DNA from: Pontiella sulfatireligans
GTDB taxonomy: Bacteria; Verrucomicrobiota; Kiritimatiellia; Kiritimatiellales; Pontiellaceae
Length of the DNA stretch: 64,000 nt
NCBI RefSeq assembly: GCF_900890705.1
Contig: NZ_CAAHFH010000001.1
Location: 2,790,001-2,854,000, forward strand
Direction: 5' to 3'
Shown: in pieces, positions 18,523 to 27,595 of the stretch
How the letters are laid out: each line of letters begins with the position of its first letter
Numbering within the stretch: position 1 is the stretch's first letter
Position numbers and translations under genes: made by a program
The notes under the pieces: model-generated
What the model was told of the DNA's origin: nothing
The model's input: only the letters and a program-made list of their open reading frames with translations
The model's database searches: none

Positions 18523-19641
18523 ATGAAAACGCCAGCCTTTATTGTCGATGAAGAGCGCATCCGCAGGAACTGCGAGGTGCTGGCTTCGGTGAAAGAGCGC
18601 ACAGGATGCAAGATTCTACTGGCGCTGAAGGGCTTTGCGATGTGGCCGCTGTTTCCGCTGATCCGCGGACACCTCAACGGCGTTTGCGCCAGCTCGCCTT
18701 GGGAGGCGCGGCTGGGACGCGAAGAATTCGGAGGCGAGGTCCACGCCTATGCGGCCGCCTATTCCGCCACCGACTTTGCGGAGCTGCTGACCTTGTGCGA
18801 CGAGATTGATTTTAATTCGTTTGCGCAGTGGCAGCGTTTCAAGGTGCGCGCCGGGTCGGGGACCCGGCCTACAAAATTCGGGCTGCGCATCAACCCCGAA
18901 TGCTCCACGCAAGATCCGGAACACGCAATCTACGACCCGTGTGCACCGAAATCGCGGCTCGGCATTCGCCGGCAGGATTTTGAAGGGCAAAACCTGTACG
19001 GCATTTCAGGCCTGCACTTCCATACGTTGTGCGAGCAGAACGCAGACGATCTAGAAACCACGCTCATGTCCGTTGAGGAACAGTTCGGCGAATTCCTCCC
19101 GCAAATGGAATGGGTCAACTTTGGAGGCGGGCACCATATTACGCGCGACGACTATGACGTCGACCTGCTCTGCAAACTGATCAACGACTTTAAGGCCAAG
19201 TACGGCGCTCAGGTAATCCTTGAGCCAGGGGAAGCCGTAGCGCTCAATGCCGGCGTGCTGGTTTCAACGGTGCTCGACGTGATCGACAACGACGGCGCAA
19301 TCGCCATCCTCGACGTTTCCTGCACCTGCCACATGCCGGACGTTCTGGAAATGCCCTACCGGCCGGAGATCGACGGCGTGGGACTGCCTGGCGAAAAAGC
19401 CCACTCCTATAAACTGGCCGGACTGAGCTGCTTGGCCGGCGATGTGATCGGCGACTATTCCTTCGACGAGCCGCTGCAGGCCGGCGACCAGCTCGTGTTC
19501 CAGGACATGGCGCACTATTCGATGGTCAAGACCTCGTTTTTCAACGGCATTCAGCATCCCGCCATCGGCATCCTGCGCAACGGCGAAGTCGAGACCGTGC
19601 GCGAGTTCAGCTACAAAGACTACAAACGCAGACTGGCGTAG
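18523..19641 (+). CDS. nspC: Carboxynorspermidine decarboxylase
   Basis: 372-residue fold-III PLP enzyme removing CO2 from carboxy(nor)spermidine to give (nor)spermidine. KTPAFIVDEERIRRN opens the family; LLALKGFAMW supplies the PLP lysine, CASSPWEARLG follows, GISGLHFHTLCEQN holds the conserved histidines, WVNFGGGHHITRDDYD the phosphate-binding glycines, and CLAGDVIGDYSF the C-terminal catalytic cysteine. It is downstream of the synthase gene, separated only by a palindromic repeat. Its ribosome site is weak. Confidence 0.93.
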   Translation: MKTPAFIVDEERIRRNCEVLASVKERTGCKILLALKGFAMWPLFPLIRGHLNGVCASSPWEARLGREEFGGEVHAYAAAYSATDFAELLTLCDEIDFNSFAQWQRFKVRAGSGTRPTKFGLRINPECSTQDPEHAIYDPCAPKSRLGIRRQDFEGQNLYGISGLHFHTLCEQNADDLETTLMSVEEQFGEFLPQMEWVNFGGGHHITRDDYDVDLLCKLINDFKAKYGAQVILEPGEAVALNAGVLVSTVLDVIDNDGAIAILDVSCTCHMPDVLEMPYRPEIDGVGLPGEKAHSYKLAGLSCLAGDVIGDYSFDEPLQAGDQLVFQDMAHYSMVKTSFFNGIQHPAIGILRNGEVETVREFSYKDYKRRLA

Positions 19642-19646
19642 GACGT

Positions 19647-19676
19647 AAAAAAAAGCGCCCCCGTGGGAGCGCTTTT
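19647..19676 (-). terminator. Terminator between nspC and the second porin (works best for the porin)
   Basis: AAAAGCGC pairs with GCGCTTTT around a CCCCGTGGGA loop. On the minus strand eight T follow, giving the porin gene a strong terminator; on the plus strand the T-run is only four bases. Confidence 0.8.
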
Positions 19677-19698
19677 CGTATAAGACTAAAGGCAATCC

Positions 19699-20505
19699 TT
19701 AGAAGGAAGCCGCCAGGCTCAGCATGCCAACCACTTCTGTATCGTAGCCGAAGTCACCCGTGCCGTTAAGGTCTTCATCCGGAAGGACGTCGTCATCCAT
19801 CTGCCCGATATAGGTAACGGAAGCGCCCACGCTCCAAACGTCGGACAGAACATAGCTCAGCCCAAGGCCAATATCGTAGTCGCTGAATCCGTCATCGCCG
19901 CTGTCGGGATCGGCATAAGCCATACGAGCGCCCAAGGAAGCAGCGAACTCTTCGGTAATTTCGAGATCGTATCCAGCCGAAAACTCATAATAGGCCGAAC
20001 CGCTCACTGCACCACCGATGCCGTAGTAGGCTGTCGCGCCCAGAGCAATGCCGGCAATGTCGAAGCCAAGGCCCACGTTGGCTTCTTTGTCGGAAGTGCC
20101 TTCTGCATTCGGGTAGGTGTAGTCGCAGTAGCCCACGAACAGATCCAGTCCATCAATCAAAGTCGGCAGGCTGTACGAGGCATACCAATCGATTTCAGAA
20201 GCTTCTGAGCTCGCTAGGTTGCCATCGTAGTCGTCCACGTCATAGTTCGCCCATGCACCAACGGATACAGCGCCGTATTCTTCCGGCAGACCGAAACCGC
20301 CGGCTTCGATGCCGGGCTGAATCACGAATCCGTCGTTAAAGGTTACGCCGCGGAAGACGTAAGCGGATGCAAAATCCATCGTAACGCTGACCGACATGCC
20401 GGCTTCTTCTTCCACGACAACGGCGGTCTTTTCTTCAGCTGAAACAGTCGATGCCAAGGCGGCAGCCATTCCGGCAGCGAGTGTAGTAGTAATTATTTTC
20501 TTCAT
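19699..20505 (-). CDS. Outer-membrane beta-barrel protein (TorF-like putative porin), second copy
   Basis: 268 residues. Signal peptide MKKIITTTLAAGMAAALAST with a VSA-E cleavage site, then a barrel with SAYVFRGVTFNDGFVIQP and GAWANYDVDDYDGN, and a terminal phenylalanine (LSLAASF). It is a paralogue of the porin at 187-996. The second of two adjacent ATGs was chosen from spacing to AGGAGA. It lies downstream of amtB-glnK on the same strand across a 127-base structured leader, so a link to nitrogen supply is possible but unproven. Confidence 0.7.
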   Translation of the reverse strand: MKKIITTTLAAGMAAALASTVSAEEKTAVVVEEEAGMSVSVTMDFASAYVFRGVTFNDGFVIQPGIEAGGFGLPEEYGAVSVGAWANYDVDDYDGNLASSEASEIDWYASYSLPTLIDGLDLFVGYCDYTYPNAEGTSDKEANVGLGFDIAGIALGATAYYGIGGAVSGSAYYEFSAGYDLEITEEFAASLGARMAYADPDSGDDGFSDYDIGLGLSYVLSDVWSVGASVTYIGQMDDDVLPDEDLNGTGDFGYDTEVVGMLSLAASF

Positions 20506-20508
20506 CAT

Positions 20509-20632
20509 ATTCTCCTGTTGTTGTTTCTCTGGTTGCGATTTTTTTTTACTATTCGGAAACCGGGCCCCGGTAAAGTCCCTCGAGGATGCGAAAGGAAATC
20601 GCACAGGACCCGGCCTCCTATTTCAATTTGGG
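20509..20632 (-). other. Palindrome-rich leader between glnK and the porin
   Basis: Contains a GCGATTTCCTTTCGC stem-loop, a CTCGAG-centred palindrome and CCGGGTCC/GGCCCGG arms that could fold into a compact structure on the minus strand, then about nine A before the porin ribosome site. It may terminate glnK, lead the porin, or both. No known riboswitch was recognised. Confidence 0.35.
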
Positions 20633-20974
20633 TTAACCGATGGCCTCGGGGCCTTTTTCTCCCGTGCGAATGCGGATGCATTCCGCCAGATCCATCACGA
20701 AGATCTTGCCGTCGCCGATGTTTCCGGTCCGGGCTCCTGCGATGATTGCTTCGATCGTGGAGTCCACGAACTCGGCGTTCACCGCAATCTCGATGCGGAC
20801 CTTCTTCAAGAGGTTCACTTCGATGTCCGCGCCGCGGTACGTTTCGTTGTAGCCTTTCTGCTGGCCGCAGCCCATGGCGTTGGTGACCGACATTTTGTAG
20901 ATTTCTTTTTCGTACAGGGCCTGCTTCACCTCGTTGAGCTGTTCAGGCTGTATGTATGCAATAATTAGTTTCAT
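20633..20974 (-). CDS. glnK: Nitrogen regulatory protein P-II
   Basis: 113 residues, the normal P-II size. [20 protein letters not shown], the ATP-site [11 protein letters not shown] and the C-terminal ECIRIRTGE motif are conserved. The T-loop reads [14 protein letters not shown]: tyrosine is at 46, but position 51, the uridylylation tyrosine of enterobacterial P-II, is isoleucine. So control by uridylylation at the classical site is not possible and signalling would rely on ATP/ADP and 2-oxoglutarate binding. It lies downstream of amtB, separated by a palindromic gap, the reverse of the common glnK-amtB order. The start follows AAGGGAA. Confidence 0.93.
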   Translation of the reverse strand: MKLIIAYIQPEQLNEVKQALYEKEIYKMSVTNAMGCGQQKGYNETYRGADIEVNLLKKVRIEIAVNAEFVDSTIEAIIAGARTGNIGDGKIFVMDLAECIRIRTGEKGPEAIG

Positions 20975-21008
20975 GGTATTTCCCTTCTGGGTTTTAAGTT
21001 CTAGGTGA

Positions 21009-21053
21009 TTAAGTGTTAAGCGGTTTGCACTGAGCCAGAGGCTTAACACTTAA
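21009..21053. repeat. TTAAGTGTTAAGC inverted repeat between amtB and glnK
   Basis: TTAAGTGTTAAGC and GCTTAACACTTAA are perfect arms around a 19-base loop. It could reduce read-through from amtB into glnK or shield the 3' end of amtB mRNA. Confidence 0.7.
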
Positions 21054-21072
21054 TACTTGTGACTTATAACTC

Positions 21073-22482
21073 CTAGTTAGTGGTGAAGATCTGGAAGCCG
21101 TTGTAGGCCTCTTCGCCATGTTCGCCGATGTCCAGTCCGCGGAGTTCCTCTTCCTTGGAGACGCGGAGCATGCCGGTCTTCTTCAGGATAAGGAACAGGA
21201 TGAACATGGTCGCAAACGCCCAGATCGGAATCACGATCGAACCGGTGAGCTGAGCCACCCAGTTGCCGTATTCGCCAATCGCCTGGGAGCTGCATCCGTC
21301 GTAGGAACCGAAGATCGCTACGGCAATGCCGCCCCACACGCCGCAGAGGCCGTGTACAGGGAACGCGCCGACCGTGTCGTCGATCTTGAGCTTGTCGAGC
21401 AGCTTGACGCCGAGGCAGACCAGAACGCCGGCAACCGCGCCGATGACGATGGCTTCAACGTTGTCGACGCCGTCGCAGTTGGCCGTAATACCGACCAGGC
21501 CGCCCAGCACGCCGTTGCCCGCCATGGTGAGGTCAGGCTTCTTGTGCATGATCCAGGTGGTGACCATCGCGATGAATCCGCCGGCACCGGCCGCAAGCAG
21601 CGTGTTGACTGCAATCAGCATGACCGCATCGGTGTTGTCCTTGCCGACAATCGCGAGCTGCGAACCGGGGTTGAATCCGAACCAGCCAATGAGCAGGATG
21701 AAGACACCCAGTGCGGCAATCGGCAGGTTGTGCCCGGGAATCGCACGGGATTTCCCGTCTTTGCCGAAGCGGCCGATGCGCGGGCCGAGAACAATGGCGC
21801 CGGCCAGAGCGGCGAAGCCGCCGACGGAGTGCACCACCAGCGAGCCGGCAAAGTCGTAGAAGCCCAGCTGGTCGAGCCAGCCGCCGCCCCATTTCCAGTA
21901 GCCGGAAATCGGGTAGATGATCGCGGTGATGATCGCGCTGTATACGAGGTAGGCGCTGAACTTAAGGCGTCCTGCAACCGCGCCCGAAACAATCGTGGCA
22001 GCCGTAGCGGCGAAGGCCACTTGGAACAGCCAGTCAACCTGTGGCGCCAATGCGCCTGCTTCAGCCACATCTGCCCCGATGCCGCCGATGCCAAACTGGC
22101 CGAATGCGAGGAATCCGTTCCCGCCGTCGCCCGGATACATCAGGCCATAGCCGATGATAAAGAACAGGATCATGCCGATGCAAAGATCCATCAGGTTTTT
22201 GAACAGGATGTTCACCGTGTTCTTCGCCTGGTTAAAGCCCGACTCAACCATCGCGAACCCGGCCTGCATGAACAGCACCAAAATGGCGCCCAGCAGCAGG
22301 AACATATTATCGATGGCATACGCCGTTTCATTAACAGCCGACACCGCGTCGAATGTCGCTTCCGCCGCGACTTCCGCCACAGCGCCTACATCGGCAGCTT
22401 CCTGCGCCCAAACCGGGGCCACCATGGCCAGCACCAACGCCGCCATGGCCAGTACTGGAATTTTCAACAATTTCATTTTCAT
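21073..22482 (-). CDS. amtB: Ammonium transporter
   Basis: 470 residues. A signal-like first helix (MKMKLLKIPVLAMAALVLAM, then VWAQ) is followed by a short linker and the Amt fold: NMFLLLGAILVLFMQAGFAMVESG, FSAYLVYSAIITAIIYPISGYW, HSVGGFAALAGA (first pore histidine), WFGFNPGSQ, and the C-terminal SKEEELRGLDIGEHGEEAY tail that contacts P-II. Starts at the ATG nine bases after GGAGG. It imports ammonium and is blocked by GlnK. A sigma-54 promoter with a perfect consensus is 70 bases upstream. Confidence 0.96.
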   Translation of the reverse strand: MKMKLLKIPVLAMAALVLAMVAPVWAQEAADVGAVAEVAAEATFDAVSAVNETAYAIDNMFLLLGAILVLFMQAGFAMVESGFNQAKNTVNILFKNLMDLCIGMILFFIIGYGLMYPGDGGNGFLAFGQFGIGGIGADVAEAGALAPQVDWLFQVAFAATAATIVSGAVAGRLKFSAYLVYSAIITAIIYPISGYWKWGGGWLDQLGFYDFAGSLVVHSVGGFAALAGAIVLGPRIGRFGKDGKSRAIPGHNLPIAALGVFILLIGWFGFNPGSQLAIVGKDNTDAVMLIAVNTLLAAGAGGFIAMVTTWIMHKKPDLTMAGNGVLGGLVGITANCDGVDNVEAIVIGAVAGVLVCLGVKLLDKLKIDDTVGAFPVHGLCGVWGGIAVAIFGSYDGCSSQAIGEYGNWVAQLTGSIVIPIWAFATMFILFLILKKTGMLRVSKEEELRGLDIGEHGEEAYNGFQIFTTN

Positions 22483-22551
22483 CCTAAACATCCTCCGAGA
22501 GGTTCCTTTCAATTTCACGAACACCGTATTCGCGATATGGATGAGCCTTAT

Positions 22552-22567
22552 TGCAACAGGTGTGCCA
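22552..22567 (-). promoter_or_regulatory. Sigma-54 promoter of amtB-glnK
   Basis: On the minus strand TGGCACACCTGTTGCA fits the -24/-12 consensus TGGCAC-N5-TTGCA at every defined base. The predicted start is about 12 bases downstream of the GC (near 22540), giving a leader of about 60 bases. The AT-rich stretch 22620-22786 further up could host an activator site and the promoter of the divergent D-aminoacylase gene. Confidence 0.88.
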
Positions 22568-22786
22568 ACGCGCCGAACACACCCTCCGCAGCAGTCACTT
22601 CTCACTCTATACCAACAGTTTAAAAAATACATAACCACATATACATATTTGGGATCAAAAATATTTAATAACCATTTTTGTATAATTCTAGTACGTATTT
22701 ACATTTTTGTAATCAAAAACAGCTCCGCCCCCAAAAAAACCCTGTTTTTCCTCTCTATTCACCTTTATAGCGCTAAAATCCGCACC

Positions 22787-24409
22787 ATGGACTTCGCTTT
22801 AAAGATCATCAACGGAAGGGTGCTCGACGGATCGGGGAAAGACGCAACACATTGCGATATTGGCATTAACAAAGGGCGCATTACAAAAATGGGCGAACTT
22901 TCCGCCGCCTGCGCCGAAAAAACCATCGACGTCGCCGGATGCATCGTTTGCCCCGGCTTTATCGACGCCCACTCGCATTCCGACACCTATCTGCTCATCG
23001 AGCCCTCCGCCGCCTCCAAGGTTTACCAAGGCATCACCACCGAAATCTGCGGCAACTGCGGCGCCTCGGCCGCCCCGCTTAACGGCGGCTACAAAATGCC
23101 CTCCGACTGGCTCGAAAAGGACTATTCCCACCTTGGTAAAACAGAAACCCGTCACACCTGCGCAGGTGTGACAGAAATACCAAGCACCCTGCCATGGAGC
23201 ACCGTCGCCGAGTACCGCGCCCTCTACGCCGAAGCGCAGCCGGCCATCAACGCCGCCCTGCTGGTTGGGCACAACACCCTGCATGCCGGCATCGCCGGCT
23301 ACGAACCGCGCGCCGCCACCGCCGATGAAATGGCGCAAATGCTCCACGCCCTGGAACAAGCGCTCGACGAAGGCGCGATCGGCCTCAGCTCCGGCCTGGC
23401 CTATCCCCCCGGCTCGGCCGTCCCGCGCGAAGAAATCATTGAGCTGGCCAAAACCGTCGCCCAACACGGAGGCCTCTACACCACCCACATGCGCTCCGAA
23501 TCCACTCTGCTGCTCGAATCGATTGACGAGGCCATCGACATTGCCGAACGCTCTGGCGCGCGCCTGCAAATCTCCCACCTCAAAGCCTCTGGAAAGAAAA
23601 ATTGGGGAAAGCTGGAAGCCGCCCTCGAGCGCATTCGCAAGGGCTCTCTTAACGGAAGCCCAATAGGCTCCGACCGCTATCCCTACACCGCCGGTTGCAC
23701 CGACCTCGACATTGTCTTGCCCCAGTGGGCGACCTACGGAGGGCGCGACGCCATTCTCGCCCGCCTGCGCGATCCCGAAACCCGGAACACGCTCCGCGCC
23801 AAGCTGTTCGACAACCCCGCGGATCATTGGGACAACGTCATGATTGGCTCCACACAGTTCGAGGAATTCAAGGGAAAATACCTGCCCGAAGCCGCCGAAA
23901 CGCTGAAGATGCACCCAGTCGATGCCCTGCTCCATCTGATCGACTCCGACGACCTTAAAACCGGCGGCATCTTTTTCAGCATGTCGGAAGAAAATATGTG
24001 GAAGGTTTTGGCCGAGCCCTTTGTCTCCATCGGTTCCGACGGTTCAATGCGTGCGCCGTGGGGCCCGCTCAGCCACGACCACCCGCACCCCCGCGCCTAC
24101 GGCAGCCACACCAAATTCCTGCGCGCCGCCCTCGACGGGAAAACCGTTCCGCTCGCCGAAGCGATCTATAAAATGACCGGCCTCCCCGCCGAACAGTTTA
24201 ATTTGAAAAAGCGCGGTTTGCTCAAAGAAGGCTATGCCGCCGACATCCTCATCTTCGATCCCGACGCCATTAAGGCAAACACCACCTACGCCAACCCGCA
24301 CCAGCTCTCCGACGGCATGCGCCACGTCATCGTCAACGGCGTCCACTCGCTGGAAGACGGAACGCACACGGAACATCGCAGTGGCCAATTCCTCGCCCGG
24401 CAGGACTAG
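22787..24409 (+). CDS. N-acyl-D-amino-acid deacylase (D-aminoacylase)
   Basis: 540 residues of the amidohydrolase superfamily. MDFALKIINGRVLDGSGKDA opens the composite beta-domain; GFIDAHSHSD is the HxH metal motif, EICGNCGASAAP the zinc cysteine, LQISHLKASGK carries the next ligands, SDGSMRAPWG the catalytic aspartate and HPRAYGSHTKFL the conserved end. It frees D-amino acids from N-acyl forms, useful for peptidoglycan or protein turnover. I chose the ATG at 22787; the frame is open further upstream but that part is non-coding in composition. Its TAG overlaps the stop of the convergent FAD gene by four bases. Confidence 0.85.
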   Translation: MDFALKIINGRVLDGSGKDATHCDIGINKGRITKMGELSAACAEKTIDVAGCIVCPGFIDAHSHSDTYLLIEPSAASKVYQGITTEICGNCGASAAPLNGGYKMPSDWLEKDYSHLGKTETRHTCAGVTEIPSTLPWSTVAEYRALYAEAQPAINAALLVGHNTLHAGIAGYEPRAATADEMAQMLHALEQALDEGAIGLSSGLAYPPGSAVPREEIIELAKTVAQHGGLYTTHMRSESTLLLESIDEAIDIAERSGARLQISHLKASGKKNWGKLEAALERIRKGSLNGSPIGSDRYPYTAGCTDLDIVLPQWATYGGRDAILARLRDPETRNTLRAKLFDNPADHWDNVMIGSTQFEEFKGKYLPEAAETLKMHPVDALLHLIDSDDLKTGGIFFSMSEENMWKVLAEPFVSIGSDGSMRAPWGPLSHDHPHPRAYGSHTKFLRAALDGKTVPLAEAIYKMTGLPAEQFNLKKRGLLKEGYAADILIFDPDAIKANTTYANPHQLSDGMRHVIVNGVHSLEDGTHTEHRSGQFLARQD

Positions 24410-26130
24410 TCCTCGTAGCCGCAAAGGCGGCGCAACTCGGTGAGGTGGTTTTTGTAGACGCCTCGCGGGTTGGTGTCGAACTCAATGCACAACGAAGCTG
24501 CGAAGCCGGTGGCAATGCCCATCTGTCCGGTCGTGCGCATCACGCGCGGCCCGCCGAGCCCAACATGCGAACAGCTGAAGCAGCGCCCGGCCATCATCAG
24601 GTTTTCAATGTTGCGCGAGTAGAGGCAGCGAAACGGAATATAGTATTCACCGGTCCTGTAGAACAGCGCCTCAGAAAGAAAGTCCACCGGTTCGCCCTTT
24701 AGCTTTTCCTGATAGTGTACATCGATCGCCCGCTTTTCGGTAACGACGGTGTCAGGAAAGATCCGGTTTTCGGTAACATCCTTCATCGTAAAAATATAGT
24801 CGCCCATCAGCCGGCGCGACTCGCGCTTGCCGGCAATATGCGCCACCCATTTGAGTGCCACATTGGCGTTTTCGGGATTCTTCTTGGCATTGCTGAACGA
24901 GCCATAGATGGCGCGGAACATGTGGTCGCGGATTTCTTCGGCATCGTCGATCTGATGCAAGTCGTTGTGCGAGAGTTCCCACTGCCACTCTCCGTTAATG
25001 GAGGCGTGATCCTTTGCCACCTCCATCGCCCAAGGCACATCTGGGAAATCCGTGGGCTGATCCAATCGATGCGAGTTCCAGAGCACGGAAGATCCCATCA
25101 CCCGGTTGTCGGGCGTTTCCGGCGACCACAGCTCGCCGTGTTTGTCCCACCCCTCATCGAATTCGTTGCGGCTTTCGCGGCCATAGCGGAAGTCGGCGCC
25201 GGCCCAATAACCGATCCAGCCGTCGCCGGTGCAGTCGATGAACACTTTCGCCTCGAACCGCATAGCCTTGCCGCTCTCGATATGCCGCGCATCCACGCTT
25301 TTTATGCGCTGGCCGTGCATTTCCACGCCAAAAGCCTGCCACGAGAGAAACTGTTTAACGCCGCTGGCATCGAGGGTGCGATGACGCTTCTCCGTATCCT
25401 TCACTGCTTCAGCAGAGCCGTTTTTCCAATGCGCAGAATCAATGCCGTCTAAAAAGGTGTCGTCCGCTCCCTTGATGCCGAGCGTGTGCACCCTCACCTC
25501 ACTGCTGGCATTGCCGCCCAGCAGCGGGCGGTCGTGAATCAGCGCAACTGTCAGCCCCTGGCGGTCGGCGGCCAAGGCCGCCCCGCATCCAGCAATGCCT
25601 CCCCCCACAACAACAAGATCGAACTGCCCCGCAGAAACGGTTTCGGGTTTGAGCCTCTCTATAGTGTCCGACGGAACCTTGTCGAAATCGGTCGTAAAAA
25701 AAAGCGCGTCGCAACGCCCCTCAAAACCGGTCAGATCAATAAGGCGAACACCTGTAGTCTTTCCCGCTACGTCGACAATTCCGCCATCCTGCCAAGTCCA
25801 CCCCGTTTCAGTTCCGAACTCGACGGGAAGCAGCCGGCCACCGACCTTTACATGGAAGCGTCCCGGCGCCTTCCATTCGCCCGGCACCCAGTTCTTGGAG
25901 CGCACCCAAACCCGGTATTTCCCCGTCTGAGGAAATATCACAGTCGTAACGGCATCGGCCACGGGCTTGCCCATGCCGTGCGCCAGCAGATAGGGAGAAC
26001 CCATTTGATGGACAAACTGTTGGTCAAGCACCCAACCGCCCTTGTCGGAAAAACTTTCCGCCTCAACCAGCACTTCCGAGGCCGTTGCCGAACCAGCAAA
26101 CATCATCATTAATGCAATCCTCCAAGCCAT
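24406..26130 (-). CDS. Secreted FAD-dependent oxidoreductase with an N-terminal carbohydrate-binding-like domain
   Basis: 574 residues. Signal peptide MAWRIALMMMFAGSATAS is followed by a beta-sandwich segment of about 140 residues (EVLVEAESFSDKGGWVLDQQ, KYRVWVRSKNWVPGEW), like the golvesin/xanthan-lyase-associated sensor domains. The FAD domain starts FDLVVVGGGIAGCGAALAA, with LLGGNASSEVRVH and CSHVGLGGPRVMRTTGQMG near the end. The family occurs widely in polysaccharide-degrading PVC bacteria; the substrate is unknown. The GGAG-preceded ATG at 26130 was chosen over one at 26289. Confidence 0.8.
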   Translation of the reverse strand: MAWRIALMMMFAGSATASEVLVEAESFSDKGGWVLDQQFVHQMGSPYLLAHGMGKPVADAVTTVIFPQTGKYRVWVRSKNWVPGEWKAPGRFHVKVGGRLLPVEFGTETGWTWQDGGIVDVAGKTTGVRLIDLTGFEGRCDALFFTTDFDKVPSDTIERLKPETVSAGQFDLVVVGGGIAGCGAALAADRQGLTVALIHDRPLLGGNASSEVRVHTLGIKGADDTFLDGIDSAHWKNGSAEAVKDTEKRHRTLDASGVKQFLSWQAFGVEMHGQRIKSVDARHIESGKAMRFEAKVFIDCTGDGWIGYWAGADFRYGRESRNEFDEGWDKHGELWSPETPDNRVMGSSVLWNSHRLDQPTDFPDVPWAMEVAKDHASINGEWQWELSHNDLHQIDDAEEIRDHMFRAIYGSFSNAKKNPENANVALKWVAHIAGKRESRRLMGDYIFTMKDVTENRIFPDTVVTEKRAIDVHYQEKLKGEPVDFLSEALFYRTGEYYIPFRCLYSRNIENLMMAGRCFSCSHVGLGGPRVMRTTGQMGIATGFAASLCIEFDTNPRGVYKNHLTELRRLCGYED

Positions 26131-26366
26131 GCCCTTCGCTCCATTTTCTGTGTGAAATAACTTATATAGGCCTTTTGCAACAATCCACCAGCGTGAAAAT
26201 GCAGACATTCCATTCTCATTTTGTCCAACCGCTCTCATAGCAAGCGTCTCAATGGGTGTAGATGCAGGCGGGAGGCTGCACAAAAGCAAAGGAGCATGGT
26301 ATGTTAACTGCTAATAAAAAAAGAATATCCTCCCCTACACAGAGACAATATAGAGAGATTTTGAAC

Positions 26367-27464
26367 ATGGAAGAATCGATAATCAATCCGGCCGACAGCC
26401 TTCAGATCGTGGAATTCCCCCACGACGGCGTTAAGGCCTATTACATCACGGCGCAAGCCTCCGAAGAAAACATGCACGAGGTGTTCGACAACGTCGCCGC
26501 CGAAATGGCATCGCGCGACGCCAAAATCGCCTTCCAATACCTCTTCGGCGGACGCCAGTTCTACCCCAAGGCCGTCTCCGCCATCAAAAAGCTCGACTGG
26601 CCCATGACCCTGCTGCACGGCGACGCCTGCTCCGGCTCCACCATCACCGGCACCCAATTCATCGCCCTTACCGGCGCGGAGCTCAATCCGGTTATGGACG
26701 GCGACCGCAAGGTCGGCAACTGGTACGACACCGAGGACGCGCGCTACTGCCTGCTCGGCGACATTCGCGCCGACGACCTTTCCCTCGGACGCGAAGCACA
26801 GGCACAAGTCGTGTTCGAAAAGATGGAAGACCTGCTCAAGCAGGCCGACATGGAATTCACCGACATTGCCCGCACTTGGATCTATCTCAATAACCTGCTC
26901 GAATGGTACGACGAGTTCAACGTGGTCCGCACCAAGTTTTTCCGCGAGCACGGCACCTTCGACAAAATGGTTCCCGCCAGCACCGGCATCGGCGCCGGCA
27001 CCGCCGCCGGCGAAGAGATGGTGTGCGCCCTGCTCGCCGTCAAGCCCAAGCACGACGGCGTCAAGGTCTTCGCCGTTCCGTCGCCGCTGCAGTGCGCAGC
27101 GATCGACTATAAGAGTTCGTTCGCCCGCGCCGTCGAAATCGACCAGCCCGGTTCGCGCCTGCTCACCATTTCCGGCACCGCCAGCATCGAACCCGGCGGG
27201 GCAACCGTCCATATCGACGACACCGAAAAGCAGATCAAACTGACCATGGAAGTCGTTCATGCCATCCTCAAGTCCCGCGACATGGACTGGGAAAACACCT
27301 CCCGCGCCATCGCCTACTTCAAAAACTTCGACGAAGCTCACCTGCTTGAAGAATACTGCGTGAAAAACAACATGCCCGAACTGCCGGTTGCCATCTCGCA
27401 CGCCGACGTCTGCCGCCACGATCTGCTTTTCGAAATCGAACTCGACGCCGTCAAGGCCAACTGA
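26367..27464 (+). CDS. RidA/YjgF-like two-domain protein
   Basis: 365 residues. A first domain (to about residue 165) and a RidA/chorismatase-like region (ADMEFTDIARTWIYLNNLLEWYDEFN, then GIGAGTAAGEEMVCALLAVKP, and CRHDLLFEIELDA) give a duplicated YjgF fold. Such proteins act on enamine/imine intermediates or chorismate-like ligands. A frame extension upstream to an ATG at 26301 has a better ribosome site (GGAG) but is full of AGA and ATA codons foreign to this genome, so I start at 26367. It has its own terminator. Confidence 0.65.
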   Translation: MEESIINPADSLQIVEFPHDGVKAYYITAQASEENMHEVFDNVAAEMASRDAKIAFQYLFGGRQFYPKAVSAIKKLDWPMTLLHGDACSGSTITGTQFIALTGAELNPVMDGDRKVGNWYDTEDARYCLLGDIRADDLSLGREAQAQVVFEKMEDLLKQADMEFTDIARTWIYLNNLLEWYDEFNVVRTKFFREHGTFDKMVPASTGIGAGTAAGEEMVCALLAVKPKHDGVKVFAVPSPLQCAAIDYKSSFARAVEIDQPGSRLLTISGTASIEPGGATVHIDDTEKQIKLTMEVVHAILKSRDMDWENTSRAIAYFKNFDEAHLLEEYCVKNNMPELPVAISHADVCRHDLLFEIELDAVKAN

Positions 27465-27483
27465 TTTACCGTCATCTCCTCCT

Positions 27484-27533
27484 CTCCCAATGTTCGGAAA
27501 CCTTTTTTTCCGGGCATTGGGAGTTTTTATTAT
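27484..27533 (+). terminator. Terminator of the RidA-like gene
   Basis: CTCCCAATG pairs with CATTGGGAG and is followed by TTTTTATTAT. Confidence 0.9.
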
Positions 27534-27595
27534 AAGCATCAATGTTCTGCTTATGAATTGATCGGCTTTTCAGGGTATGCCATAAACGCACGCCT

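Noticed and set aside
21118..22623. A 501-codon plus-strand frame opposite amtB
   Set aside because: Antisense shadow with low-complexity composition; AmtB motifs are complete on the minus strand.
22154..22786. N-terminal extension of the D-aminoacylase frame
   Set aside because: It lies over the 5' part of amtB and an AT-rich promoter region and has no homology to the enzyme family.
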